A model generated the notes under the pieces. That model was not told where the DNA came from, did no database searches, and saw nothing but the letters and a program-made list of their open reading frames with translations. A program made the translations under genes and the position numbers. A stretch of 64,000 bases of DNA. Origin: an uncultured Psychroserpens sp. (GTDB lineage Bacteria; Bacteroidota; Bacteroidia; Flavobacteriales; Flavobacteriaceae). Below, one piece after another: positions 45,312 to 54,662 of this stretch. Location of the stretch: NCBI RefSeq assembly GCF_947501425.1, contig NZ_CANMVN010000002.1, forward strand, positions 124,001 to 188,000, read 5' to 3'. The stretch's first letter is position 1. Each line of letters starts with the position of its first letter.

Positions 45312-48300
45312 TGTTTTACGATTTTATATGTAGATATTGTAGTCTCTGTTTTTACGACCATTATATACACACCAGCTGTTAAGTCTGTAGTGTTTACACT
45401 CATCTTCATTCCTTCATTTTCAATAGTTTTACTGAGAACCAATTGCCCTAATGAGGAATATATATTTATACTTAGATTGTCTCCTTCAATACCATTATAA
45501 ATATTAACTAGATTTTTAAAAGGATTTGGATACACTAGGAAATTATCTGTCATGACTATACGTTCTTCATAAATTCCCTGACAATCGAGATCTGTACTCA
45601 CCTTTAATGTATTTACTCCCGGAAGCAAGTCTAGAGTGATTGAGTTATTATGTGTAGTGAATGTATCTCCATTAAACTTAATATTATAACTAGAACTACC
45701 AGACAAATCAAGTGTTAGTTGATCTCCTGACATTGTTCTATTTGCAAAAACTTCCAATGGATCAGGCTCTGTTATAACGATTGTATAGCAAAGCTCATAA
45801 TCTGGCCATTCTTCTATGGTAATGCACATATCATAAGTACCAGCAAGAAGATTAAAGATATCAACATCGTTGGTAAAATTATATGCCTGAAAGAAGTCGT
45901 CATTACCTAGAGTAACTGTATATGTATAAAGTTCCTGAGCTATAATAGTCACCTTTCCATTGTTACTATTTAGGCAGGTTTCACCAGTAATTGAGACTGT
46001 AAAATTATCGTTTGGCAAATCTGGATAAGCACATCCATTAAAATCCACAGCAGCTCCAAATTCAGTATTAGGACAAAGATCGTCTTCATTTGGAACACCA
46101 TCATTATCTGCATCTTCGCATATGGTTTGATAACTCGCTGATTCGTCTTTTACCCAATTATCATATGTACCATCTGTATTAGAGATTACTGCTACAGGAT
46201 CATCAACTAAAATACATCCTAAGTCTGGATTATTAGTTGCATTAAAAATTTGCAAATTTTGATTATTTCCATTCTGTAAATTAAGCTGGTCAGCAATAAG
46301 CATATTAGACTGGCAGAACAATTGCGTCAAGTTAAAATTTTGTGTAATGCTAAGACTAGTTAATTGGTTTGCTGCGCAATTGAGTTCAACTAAATCTATC
46401 AAAATATCTACATTTAAATTTGTAAATAGATTATTGGATATATTTAAATCCACGAGGTTTAAATTCGTGTCGAAATTCAATTGGGTGATGCTATTGTTAG
46501 AGACATCTAAGTCTGTTAAATTTGATAACATTGACGCATCCATATCTGTTAGCATATTGCCTGAGGCGTCTAAATCTACCAAAAGGACATTGTTACTAAG
46601 GTCTACTGTAGCTACTAGATTTTCACCAAAATCTAGAGTTGTTAAGCTTACAAAGTCTTCAATACCTGTGAGATCTAAAATCTCATTTCCGCTTACATTT
46701 AAAAATGTAATGTTTTCAATATTCTCTGTTAATACATAATCATCTAAAGCACCAGAGTCATAACCTAAATTAATCAAAGCTTGTTCAAAATTATCATCTG
46801 GCACATAGGTTTGTCCGAAAAAACATTCCGTAGCAAATTGTGCTGTAGTATCTATGGACCAAGTAGCACCAGCTGGCACTGTACCATTATCGGTTTCAAT
46901 ACACATTAAATCTGGATTATTGGTTGCATTCAGATTAGCTAATATTCCATTTTGTCCATTTTTGACATTAAGAGTTTCCAATATATTTGATTGACAATTG
47001 ATACTTAATAACAATTGGTTTTGCTGAAAATCGAGCTCTGTAATTTGGTTATTCTCGCAACTAAACACCTCTAATGATAACACTTCAGCAGGTAAAAATG
47101 ATGTAAATGCATTGTTACTAATATTCAAATTTGAAAGATTAGAGTTGGCGCTAAGATCTAAACTACTGATGGAATTACCAGCACAGTTCAATATGGTCAA
47201 AGCTGTATTATTTTCAACATTCAACTCAGACAAGGTATTATTAGAGCAATCAATATTGAGTAGATTAACATTAGAACTCAGGTCAATTTCGCTTAAATTA
47301 TTATCAGCACAATTCAAACTTTCTAAAGCCAGGAAATCCTCAATTCCTGTTAAATCAGCAATAGCATTTCCATTAATATCTAAGCTTGTTAAAGCCTCAA
47401 TATTTGCAGTTAACACATAATCATTTAATGGACCAGAATCATACCCTAAATTGATCAATGCCTGTTCAAAATTATCGTCAGGCACATAGGTTTCACCAAA
47501 ATTACAATCCTCACTATAGCTTGTATCGCTATCTTTCACCCAATTAGCTCCAATAGTATTAGCGTCATCTACCTGAATACAAGTTAAATTAGGATTACCT
47601 GAAGCATTTAAACTTGCAATGTCGGGATTGATTCCATTTTGAATATTTACAAAATCGAAAAGGTTATTAGATACGTTTATAATTACAGTTTCTGGACAAA
47701 ACTGGGTTTGATTTGTATTGTATACACACGCAGAGATTGCCATGGTAGTTAAATCAATATCACCTTCAATTTGATTACTACTAACATTAAGTCGCTTTAA
47801 TGTTCCTAAATTATTAGATAAAATAATATTGGTTAAGAGATTAGAACTGCAATCTATTTCAATTAGGTTTCCATTGCCAGACAAGTCTATTGTTGTTAAT
47901 TGATTGTTAGGACATGATAAAAATTCCAGAAGAGTGTTTGAACTTAAATCCAGTTGAGTTATCTCATTAAAACCACAGTTTAATTGCTCAAGAGCAATAT
48001 TAGCAGAAACATCAAGCTGGGACAGATCATTTTGAGATACTTGGGCTTCAATTAAATTGATGTTATTTTGTAGGTTAATATCTGAAATTTGATTGTCTGT
48101 TACAGCCAAAAATGTTAATTGTGGATTTGACAATACATCTATTTGTGTAAGGTCGTTTGATGCACAATTTAAAGTCTCTAATGACTGATAGTTATCCACC
48201 GAAATATTAGCGAGCTCATTGTTGACGCAGCTCAAACTTATAAGAGTTGTGTTATTTACAGTTGTAGTAACTAAATTAGTTATGTTATTACTGTTGCAAT

Positions 48301-50767
48301 TAAGATCTTCAAGAGCAGTGTTACTACTTACGTCAAGACTTGTCAAAGTATTATTAGAGCAGTTTAATTCTCTCAATGCAGTATTGCCTGAAATATCTAA
48401 AACATCTAAATCATTATCAGCACAATCTAAAAATTCCAGGTTAATATTTTGAGATGTGTTAAGGTTAGCTAAATTATTTCCTGCACAAAACAACTCTACT
48501 AGACTAACAGTTCCAGTAGTATTGAATACTCCGTTGGCATCGTTAATATCATTTGTAAGCAAGAAGTTAGAACTACAATTGAGACGTTGTAAATAAATCA
48601 TATCGCTCACGTCTAAATCATCTAAATAATTGCCACTACAATCCAATTCTACTAAAGATTTGAAATCTCTAATACCTGTTAAATCAGAAATACTTTGGTC
48701 GCTAACATTTAAGGCTTCTATATGCTCAATATTTGAGGTCAATACTTGTCCATCAATAACATCATCGTAACCAAAATCAATTAGTGCTTGTTCAAAAAAT
48801 GGATCTGGAATTGCGGTAAAACGACTATTAAGACAATCGCCATTATAGGTTGCAAAATCATCTTTCAGCCAACTTCCAGGAATACTTCCTTCGATGGCAT
48901 CATCAACATTGATACAGAACAAATTAGGATTATCAGTAGCATCAAAAACAGTCAAAGCTCCATTATTTCCGTTTTCAATATTTAAAGCTTTTAATGCATT
49001 AAAATTACATAGCACTGATGTTAAGGCAGTATTAGCTGTGAGGTCTAAGTCTTCTATTTGATTGATTGAACAATCCAAAATTTGAAGAGCAGTATTATTA
49101 CTCAAATCCAAACTAGTGATTAGGTTATTTGATATGTTCAAATTTTGTAAGGCAGTAAAATCCTGAATTCCTGTTACGTCTTCAATTGCAAGTCCTGAGA
49201 CATTTAAGACCGTTTCAGTATTGATGTCTGCAGTGGCCACGTAATTATTAAGTATTCCGTCTGAGTCTATATTCTGGTCGATGAGTGCTTGTTCAAAATT
49301 ATCATCAGGTATGTAGGTTCCACAGTCGAGATTGTAAGCAGCTATCGCATCTTTTTGCCAACCTGCTGCACCATCAGCAAAAGCCACATCGTCTACATTT
49401 ATACAAAATAGATTAGCATTATTTGTTGCATCAAAGCTTGTTATAGCAGTATTATTTCCATTATTAATATTCAATGCAAATAGATTATTACTGTTACATA
49501 ATAAAGTGGTCAAAGCAGTATTTGATGTTGTATCTAAACTTTCAATTTGATTCATTGAACAATCCATATTACTCAACGCTGTATTACTACTTATATCGAT
49601 ACTAGTAAGTCCATTATCAGAACAATTTAGTGTTGCCAGAGATGGATTACTACTTAGATCTAAATTTTCGATTGCATTATTCGAGCAATTTAGTGTTGTT
49701 AAAAGTACATTAGCGTTTACATCAAGGACAGACAAATTATTATCTGAAATATCTATATCTAAAAGCGCCGTATTATTAGAGAGATCTACACTTTCAAGTG
49801 TATTATTACTACAATTCAGAATCTGTAAAACCGAAAAATCTTCAATTCCAATCAAACTTGAAATTGATACATTCGAAATATCTAAATTGATGATATCATC
49901 TATACTATCTGTGAGCACTAGATTATCTATGACATCATCATAGCCTTGGTTGATTAATTCTTGCTCAAAGTTATCATCTGGTACGTAAGTATAAATGTCC
50001 ACGCAAGTGTTTTCACTGTAATAAGTCCAATCATCTTTCAACCAACCAGAAGGTGTGAATCCGCTATCAATTTGAATACAGAAAAGATCTGGGTTATCAG
50101 TAGCATCAAATAAAGACACAAGGTCATTGAAACCATTATTGACTATTAGGGACGTTAGTTGATTTCTGGAGACATTAATTAAAGCCGAACCTTGACATAG
50201 GGTAATTGGATCGGTTTGCGGATCAGGACATACTACTGTATTGATAGAACTTAAATCTAAATTAGTCAATGCATTATTTGAGACATCAAGACTTTTCAGA
50301 ACAGTATTTACTGATAAATTGAGCGTACTAATTTGATTTGAAGAGCAAAACAGATCTTCTAAATCTAAGTTATTGCTTACAACCAACTCACCAGTTAACC
50401 TATTATTTGATACATTTAATAGTTTCAAATTAGTGTTAGCTGAAACATCAATAGTAGCTAATCTATTATCATTACATAATAAAATCTCTAAGTTTGTAAA
50501 ATCTTCTATACCTGTAAGGTCAGCAATTTCCAAATCAATGACACTAAGTGTGACAACATTTGATATTCTGTCTGTAAGTACTAAGTTATTATTAGCTATA
50601 CCATCTCCCATACTATTGGCATCTCCAAGATTTACCTGAGAACCGTCTTCAGCATGCGTTTCTAGGTACTCTTCGAAATTATCATCTGGAATTGAGGTTG
50701 TTTGGGCCCCTAATAGTGCGGAGGTAAACAACATTATCAAAATCAAAAATTGGACACTTTTTTTCAT
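45308..50767 (-). CDS. 1,819-residue leucine-rich-repeat protein with T9SS type A sorting tail
   Basis: Signal peptide MKKSVQFLILIMLFTSALLGAQ. The body consists of six modules, each opening with a motif close to YVPDDNFEQALINLGYD followed by a calcium-loop-like Asp/Asn stretch, then LTGIEDF, then a run of bacterial LRRs of about 21 residues (L..LNCSNN.L..LDLS.N), and closing with NPDLxCIxVDD...WxKD. The C-terminal part has a thrombospondin-3-like Ca-binding loop (DADNDGVPNEDDLCPNTEFG), a beta domain, and a sorting tail (YPNPFKNLVNIYNG...LTAGVYIMVVKTETTISTYKIVKQ). Secreted and surface-bound; a binding or adhesion role is likely. 33 bp separate it from the fibre-like gene upstream. Confidence 0.92.
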   Translation of the reverse strand: MKKSVQFLILIMLFTSALLGAQTTSIPDDNFEEYLETHAEDGSQVNLGDANSMGDGIANNNLVLTDRISNVVTLSVIDLEIADLTGIEDFTNLEILLCNDNRLATIDVSANTNLKLLNVSNNRLTGELVVSNNLDLEDLFCSSNQISTLNLSVNTVLKSLDVSNNALTNLDLSSINTVVCPDPQTDPITLCQGSALINVSRNQLTSLIVNNGFNDLVSLFDATDNPDLFCIQIDSGFTPSGWLKDDWTYYSENTCVDIYTYVPDDNFEQELINQGYDDVIDNLVLTDSIDDIINLDISNVSISSLIGIEDFSVLQILNCSNNTLESVDLSNNTALLDIDISDNNLSVLDVNANVLLTTLNCSNNAIENLDLSSNPSLATLNCSDNGLTSIDISSNTALSNMDCSMNQIESLDTTSNTALTTLLCNSNNLFALNINNGNNTAITSFDATNNANLFCINVDDVAFADGAAGWQKDAIAAYNLDCGTYIPDDNFEQALIDQNIDSDGILNNYVATADINTETVLNVSGLAIEDVTGIQDFTALQNLNISNNLITSLDLSNNTALQILDCSINQIEDLDLTANTALTSVLCNFNALKALNIENGNNGALTVFDATDNPNLFCINVDDAIEGSIPGSWLKDDFATYNGDCLNSRFTAIPDPFFEQALIDFGYDDVIDGQVLTSNIEHIEALNVSDQSISDLTGIRDFKSLVELDCSGNYLDDLDVSDMIYLQRLNCSSNFLLTNDINDANGVFNTTGTVSLVELFCAGNNLANLNTSQNINLEFLDCADNDLDVLDISGNTALRELNCSNNTLTSLDVSSNTALEDLNCNSNNITNLVTTTVNNTTLISLSCVNNELANISVDNYQSLETLNCASNDLTQIDVLSNPQLTFLAVTDNQISDINLQNNINLIEAQVSQNDLSQLDVSANIALEQLNCGFNEITQLDLSSNTLLEFLSCPNNQLTTIDLSGNGNLIEIDCSSNLLTNIILSNNLGTLKRLNVSSNQIEGDIDLTTMAISACVYNTNQTQFCPETVIINVSNNLFDFVNIQNGINPDIASLNASGNPNLTCIQVDDANTIGANWVKDSDTSYSEDCNFGETYVPDDNFEQALINLGYDSGPLNDYVLTANIEALTSLDINGNAIADLTGIEDFLALESLNCADNNLSEIDLSSNVNLLNIDCSNNTLSELNVENNTALTILNCAGNSISSLDLSANSNLSNLNISNNAFTSFLPAEVLSLEVFSCENNQITELDFQQNQLLLSINCQSNILETLNVKNGQNGILANLNATNNPDLMCIETDNGTVPAGATWSIDTTAQFATECFFGQTYVPDDNFEQALINLGYDSGALDDYVLTENIENITFLNVSGNEILDLTGIEDFVSLTTLDFGENLVATVDLSNNVLLVDLDASGNMLTDMDASMLSNLTDLDVSNNSITQLNFDTNLNLVDLNISNNLFTNLNVDILIDLVELNCAANQLTSLSITQNFNLTQLFCQSNMLIADQLNLQNGNNQNLQIFNATNNPDLGCILVDDPVAVISNTDGTYDNWVKDESASYQTICEDADNDGVPNEDDLCPNTEFGAAVDFNGCAYPDLPNDNFTVSITGETCLNSNNGKVTIIAQELYTYTVTLGNDDFFQAYNFTNDVDIFNLLAGTYDMCITIEEWPDYELCYTIVITEPDPLEVFANRTMSGDQLTLDLSGSSSYNIKFNGDTFTTHNNSITLDLLPGVNTLKVSTDLDCQGIYEERIVMTDNFLVYPNPFKNLVNIYNGIEGDNLSINIYSSLGQLVLSKTIENEGMKMSVNTTDLTAGVYIMVVKTETTISTYKIVKQ

Positions 50768-50800
50768 AACACTTTTGTTATTTAAAACACCTGATTAATT

Positions 50801-53131
50801 TTAATGTTTTGCTTCTTTAATAACTTCTTTGTGATAATGAATTTGTTTATCAAACTTTTCTTTTACTGAATTAATAAACTTAAGTTTAAAATCAGGATCT
50901 TCATTTAATTTCTTCCACACTAGATGTTTTCTTGTATCAACACCTTCATCCTTCATCATTTTTTCAGCTAATTTTAAGCCGTTTTCTATATCAGCATCTG
51001 TTATTTCATAATAGATGATATTATCTTCAACTGTATAATTTCGACCATCTGCTGAAGTTCCACTTAGAGCATCTTCATCCATCTGCGAACCGTCATCACC
51101 AGAAATCAAAGCTCCATTTTCAAGCGCATCTATTCTACTAATAGTCTGCTCTAAAAGTTGCTTTAATTCATTTATTTCATTGGCCTGACTTAAAAATTGC
51201 TCCTCTAATTTCTCAATAAACGGACTTGTATCATTAGCATTCAAACCTACAGCGACATTGACATAATTAAAACCAGATTTAAACTCTACTGATTCCCATG
51301 CAACACCAACAATATTTTTTATATCTCTAGGTTGTATTTGAGCTGGCGATACAGCTATACCAATACCATCATTATTTCCGCTAGGTAAAATATAATCGCC
51401 TATATTAACCTTTCCATAGACTTTCACAGGAACTTGCCCCATAAACGCTACTTTTTCATAGTACTGCTCTAATTGAGGTTGCGGTAAAGCACCAAGAACA
51501 ATTGGCTTATAAGAAATTACCATCATTCTATGTGAATTATCAGTATTCTTAGTGATCTTACCTCCATTAACTCCAACAATATCTCCGTAAGACATAGTTT
51601 CATTAATATCTGCTCTAACCAAATACTCGGCATAATCTCCTGCTCCAGAGGCATAAGAGACACCTCTAAATTTTTCTTTATTATAATCAAACACTTGTAA
51701 GTTTCTAATGGCGAAAATTTCGTTGGCTATTGCAGCAATTTCCTTAATTACTTCAAGTGCTAAAGATGCAATTTCTGCTGCAATCTTTGCTGGCCCAGGA
51801 GAAACCACACATGCGCCAAACCCTACACATGCTCTAACATCAGCAGAAGCTGAAGTTAATGCAATACCTGCTATTGTAACATCTATAGTTTGCCATACCA
51901 AATCTAGAGTACCATCAACAACATCGTAGGTTACATTAAGTCTATCTAAGTTGTAATCTGCGTTATTGGTAAATTCGCTTTGTTCAGTTTCACCTTCTAT
52001 TCTACCCCAAAGCATTGGTGCACCTTCGTAATTTGGAATTGTTACGCCAGATACTGTATTGGCATTGTTACCATAAAAATCTGTCCATGGTTCAAATGGT
52101 GCTCCACCACTCAATAAATCCCATAAAATATTAGCTGCACCTCCAATACCTCCCAATGGTGGTAATTCACTTGTATCACTAGGAGAAGTTGCATCCCAAA
52201 ATGAAATGAAATTATTTTCGTTTTTAGCGCCTACAGCATTGACCTTAATTGCTATACCTTGATTTCCACCTTCAACCAATAAAGGATACTTATTGATATC
52301 TAAATCCGAACCCTGTAAGGTCGATGTTATTTTTACTTGCGAATCTGATGTAACATTAAGTCCGCCACCCAAATTAGTAGAATCTGTTACCCTGAGTGTT
52401 GCTGCAGTTAAATCACCAAAACTAGCTTCACCATTCACGACAAGATCATTTAAGGTTGTTAGTCCGAGAACATCGAGAGTCCCATCTAAAGCCGTGTTGG
52501 CATTAACATTTAAATCACCAGTAAGTATTGAAGGGCTACCATTATTTACATTAAACGCCTCATTCAAGTTGACAATTCCGTCAACATCTAAGGTTCCCGT
52601 AAGATTGGTAGCATTACCATTGTTAACATCTAGAGTACTACTCAAATTGGTTGGGCCTTCCACCTGTAATTCACCATTGAGATAGGTTCTATCATCAACT
52701 GTTAAAGTGCCTGTAGCTGTAATATTTCTGTGATATGCATATGGTAGAAAGGTTAATCTTTCTCGACTCATCGTTTCAAAATTATTTCCTGCGTCGAAAT
52801 CAATCTCCACTTTTAAATCTTTTGGAGTACCATCCCAGCTTATTTCCTTGAAATAATCATGTTCTGCATCACCTATTAAAAGATTGATTCGTCCAAATTC
52901 ATCAGTATCCGTAATTTGTACCTCTTGAAATTCTATTTGATTACCACTATCATAAATTGTAAATCTTATAGCAATTGTGGTATTTGGCAAATAATTACCT
53001 TCTGAATCTACTCCAGGTAATTCTAAATTATCCGGACTAATGATAACGGCTTGATAGGTTATACCATCGGTTTGTGCAAATGCTTGAGACATCAAACAAA
53101 TAAAGAACGCAAAGGTTAATATTCTTTTCAT
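50801..53131 (-). CDS. Fibre-like surface protein with peptidase-G2/intramolecular-chaperone-like C-terminus
   Basis: 776 residues, signal peptide MKRILTFAFFICLMSQAFAQ. The N-terminal ~140 residues (DGITYQAVIISPDNLELPG...LTFLPYAYH) form a domain common at the start of Bacteroidota fibre-like proteins. Next is a ~130-residue stretch of short repeats (LNGELQVEGPTNLSSTLDVNNGNATNLTGTLDVDG), as in trimeric beta-helical tail fibres. A unique region follows, then a C-terminal domain starting GDYAEYLVRADINETMSYGDIVGVNGGKI and ending YVNVAVGLN, which resembles the peptidase G2/IMC domain of phage appendages, then a coiled coil (FIEKLEEQFLSQANEINELKQLLEQTISRIDALE). No phage genes are nearby. Member of the four-gene surface operon. 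Confidence 0.75.
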   Translation of the reverse strand: MKRILTFAFFICLMSQAFAQTDGITYQAVIISPDNLELPGVDSEGNYLPNTTIAIRFTIYDSGNQIEFQEVQITDTDEFGRINLLIGDAEHDYFKEISWDGTPKDLKVEIDFDAGNNFETMSRERLTFLPYAYHRNITATGTLTVDDRTYLNGELQVEGPTNLSSTLDVNNGNATNLTGTLDVDGIVNLNEAFNVNNGSPSILTGDLNVNANTALDGTLDVLGLTTLNDLVVNGEASFGDLTAATLRVTDSTNLGGGLNVTSDSQVKITSTLQGSDLDINKYPLLVEGGNQGIAIKVNAVGAKNENNFISFWDATSPSDTSELPPLGGIGGAANILWDLLSGGAPFEPWTDFYGNNANTVSGVTIPNYEGAPMLWGRIEGETEQSEFTNNADYNLDRLNVTYDVVDGTLDLVWQTIDVTIAGIALTSASADVRACVGFGACVVSPGPAKIAAEIASLALEVIKEIAAIANEIFAIRNLQVFDYNKEKFRGVSYASGAGDYAEYLVRADINETMSYGDIVGVNGGKITKNTDNSHRMMVISYKPIVLGALPQPQLEQYYEKVAFMGQVPVKVYGKVNIGDYILPSGNNDGIGIAVSPAQIQPRDIKNIVGVAWESVEFKSGFNYVNVAVGLNANDTSPFIEKLEEQFLSQANEINELKQLLEQTISRIDALENGALISGDDGSQMDEDALSGTSADGRNYTVEDNIIYYEITDADIENGLKLAEKMMKDEGVDTRKHLVWKKLNEDPDFKLKFINSVKEKFDKQIHYHKEVIKEAKH

Positions 53132-53162
53132 AATTGGTGGGTTTATAATTATTGATTCTTTT

Positions 53163-53672
53163 TTAAATTTTAATGAGTTTTGTACTGAAATGTTTTCTAC
53201 CAGAAACTACTTTTAAGAAGTATGATCCTGTTGAAATAGTATTGATATTAACTCTGATGCTTTGTGCTGGTGAAAATTCCTGTGAATGAACAAGCTTACC
53301 TTCAACATCATACATTACAACAGATATACTGTTAAGTATTGAATTACTAAATGTGATTGTTATGGATTCCTTAAACGGGTTAGGATATACTTTAGCTTCT
53401 AGATCATGATTATAACCTCCAACAACTTTAATCTTACCTAAAGGCTGTTGATAACCTTGCCTTAAGTAGTAGCCGTTATTAGAGTGCGTTCCGATAACGC
53501 TCGACTGACCTATGCTTTGACTAATAATGTATGTACCATTACTGGTCACCACGTTCTGAGAAGAGCCACTGCTACCAAGATTTGATCGTATTATGCGATA
53601 TCCTGATTGATCTTGTGCATGAAATTCTTGAAAAAATCCAAACAACACTATGATATAAATTATAGCTTTCAT
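53163..53672 (-). CDS. Small secreted protein with T9SS type A sorting tail
   Basis: 169 residues, signal peptide MKAIIYIIVLFGFFQEFHAQ. The mature part (RSNLGSSGSSQNVVTSNGTYIISQSIGQSSVIGTHSNNGYYLRQGYQQPL) is a short beta-rich segment that I recall in many Bacteroidota proteins of this size; the last ~75 residues are a complete sorting tail (VYPNPFKESITITFSN...GSYFLKVVSGRKHFSTKLIKI). So nearly half the protein is the export signal. First gene of the operon that continues with the fibre-like, LRR and lipoprotein genes (gaps 31 bp, 33 bp, then a 4-bp overlap). A GTCCAC motif lies 81-98 bp upstream. Confidence 0.85.
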   Translation of the reverse strand: MKAIIYIIVLFGFFQEFHAQDQSGYRIIRSNLGSSGSSQNVVTSNGTYIISQSIGQSSVIGTHSNNGYYLRQGYQQPLGKIKVVGGYNHDLEAKVYPNPFKESITITFSNSILNSISVVMYDVEGKLVHSQEFSPAQSIRVNINTISTGSYFLKVVSGRKHFSTKLIKI

Positions 53673-53752
53673 TGATTTATTATGTTTATTTTCAAACTAT
53701 TAACAGTTTAAACTTATAAGTAAAAATTCATTTATTTTAATAACTAGTCTAA

Positions 53753-53770
53753 TGTCCACCTTTTGTCTAC
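53753..53770 (+). promoter_or_regulatory. GTCCAC direct-repeat motif, copy 1
   Basis: TGTCCACCTTTTGTCTAC: half-sites GTCCAC and GTCTAC, 11 bp apart. Located upstream of the four-gene surface operon and just after the beta-barrel gene. Confidence 0.5.
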
Positions 53771-53786
53771 TCAAATGCCTAATTGA

Positions 53787-54434
53787 CTAATAACTGCAAA
53801 AACATTTAGGCAGATTTATGATGAAACCCAAACCAAATTGATGCGCATTCAAATTCAATTTTTCAGCATTCTTACCACTACTAATTAGTACTGATGTTCC
53901 ATAAGAATACCGCACAAAAATTGCAGTACTCCTTGAAATTGGATACTGCATTTCCAGACCGCCTCTAAAAAATAGAATGTTATTATTGAACTCCTCCTCA
54001 CCTACTAGGTTGAAGACATCATTATTAATGGTTTGATTTCCTCGAATTAAAAATTCTGAAGCTGCAGATACATTAGCTAAAAACGTAAGTTCTCTAAGCT
54101 CAAACAGTTTAATATCTAATCCAGCTTTTACACCTAAGTAACTTACATCCCATTCAAAGTAATTATCAACACTGCTTTCGCTACCTATTGCTCCGTAACT
54201 ATTGTAAGAAGCACCGAGCGACCAAAACAATGTATTAGCATCATTTATAGATTGCCTGTAACCCATACCAAAGTATGATTTTGATTTAGACAGCAAATTA
54301 TTTAGTGGTCTTCCCTGTGAATTTTCATAATCAAAGGCGGACACTGTTGTACCAAACTCGAAGGTAAGTTGTTGGCAGAAACATAAATTACTAATCAATA
54401 GAATTGATGTAAGAATCTTGTAATTCTTTAGCAT
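53787..54434 (-). CDS. Outer-membrane beta-barrel protein
   Basis: 215 residues, signal peptide ending NLCFCQ (around residue 21). The rest alternates polar and hydrophobic residues in amphipathic strands (FGMGYRQSINDANTLFWSLGASYNSYG; YLGVKAGLDIKLFELRELTFLANVSAASEF; NILFFRGGLEMQYPISRSTAIFVRYSYG; HQFGLGFIINL), typical of an eight-stranded outer-membrane barrel. No enzyme family is recognised. It lies between the regulator and the surface operon, on the operon's strand, with motif copies on both sides. An 8-bp inverted repeat (AAACCAGT/ACTGGTTT) is in its leader at 54436-54481. Confidence 0.75.
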   Translation of the reverse strand: MLKNYKILTSILLISNLCFCQQLTFEFGTTVSAFDYENSQGRPLNNLLSKSKSYFGMGYRQSINDANTLFWSLGASYNSYGAIGSESSVDNYFEWDVSYLGVKAGLDIKLFELRELTFLANVSAASEFLIRGNQTINNDVFNLVGEEEFNNNILFFRGGLEMQYPISRSTAIFVRYSYGTSVLISSGKNAEKLNLNAHQFGLGFIINLPKCFCSY

Positions 54435-54497
54435 GAAACCAGTTTTTGTTGTAGCAATTTAGATAAAATAAAGACTGGTTTTTCATAAATATAGGGC

Positions 54498-54516
54498 TGT
54501 CCACCCTTTGTCCACC
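54498..54516 (+). promoter_or_regulatory. GTCCAC direct-repeat motif, copy 2
   Basis: TGTCCACCCTTTGTCCACC: two exact GTCCAC half-sites 11 bp apart. Located in the divergent region between the beta-barrel gene and the TPR/LuxR regulator gene. Confidence 0.55.
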
Positions 54517-54662
54517 ATAAAAAAAACGGTCTATTTAAAATTTTGAAGATATTTATGTAACACAATTACACTAAGTAATTATATTATTAATAAACTGATT
54601 ATCAATATTTTAAAACATTAAACTAAATGTCATTATCTTAGATAATCTAACTACCACAAAAC

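Noticed and set aside
50801-53131. Tail-fibre-like gene as evidence of a prophage or contractile injection system
   Set aside because: It has a Sec signal peptide and sits in an operon of secreted T9SS proteins; no sheath, baseplate or tube genes are in the window.
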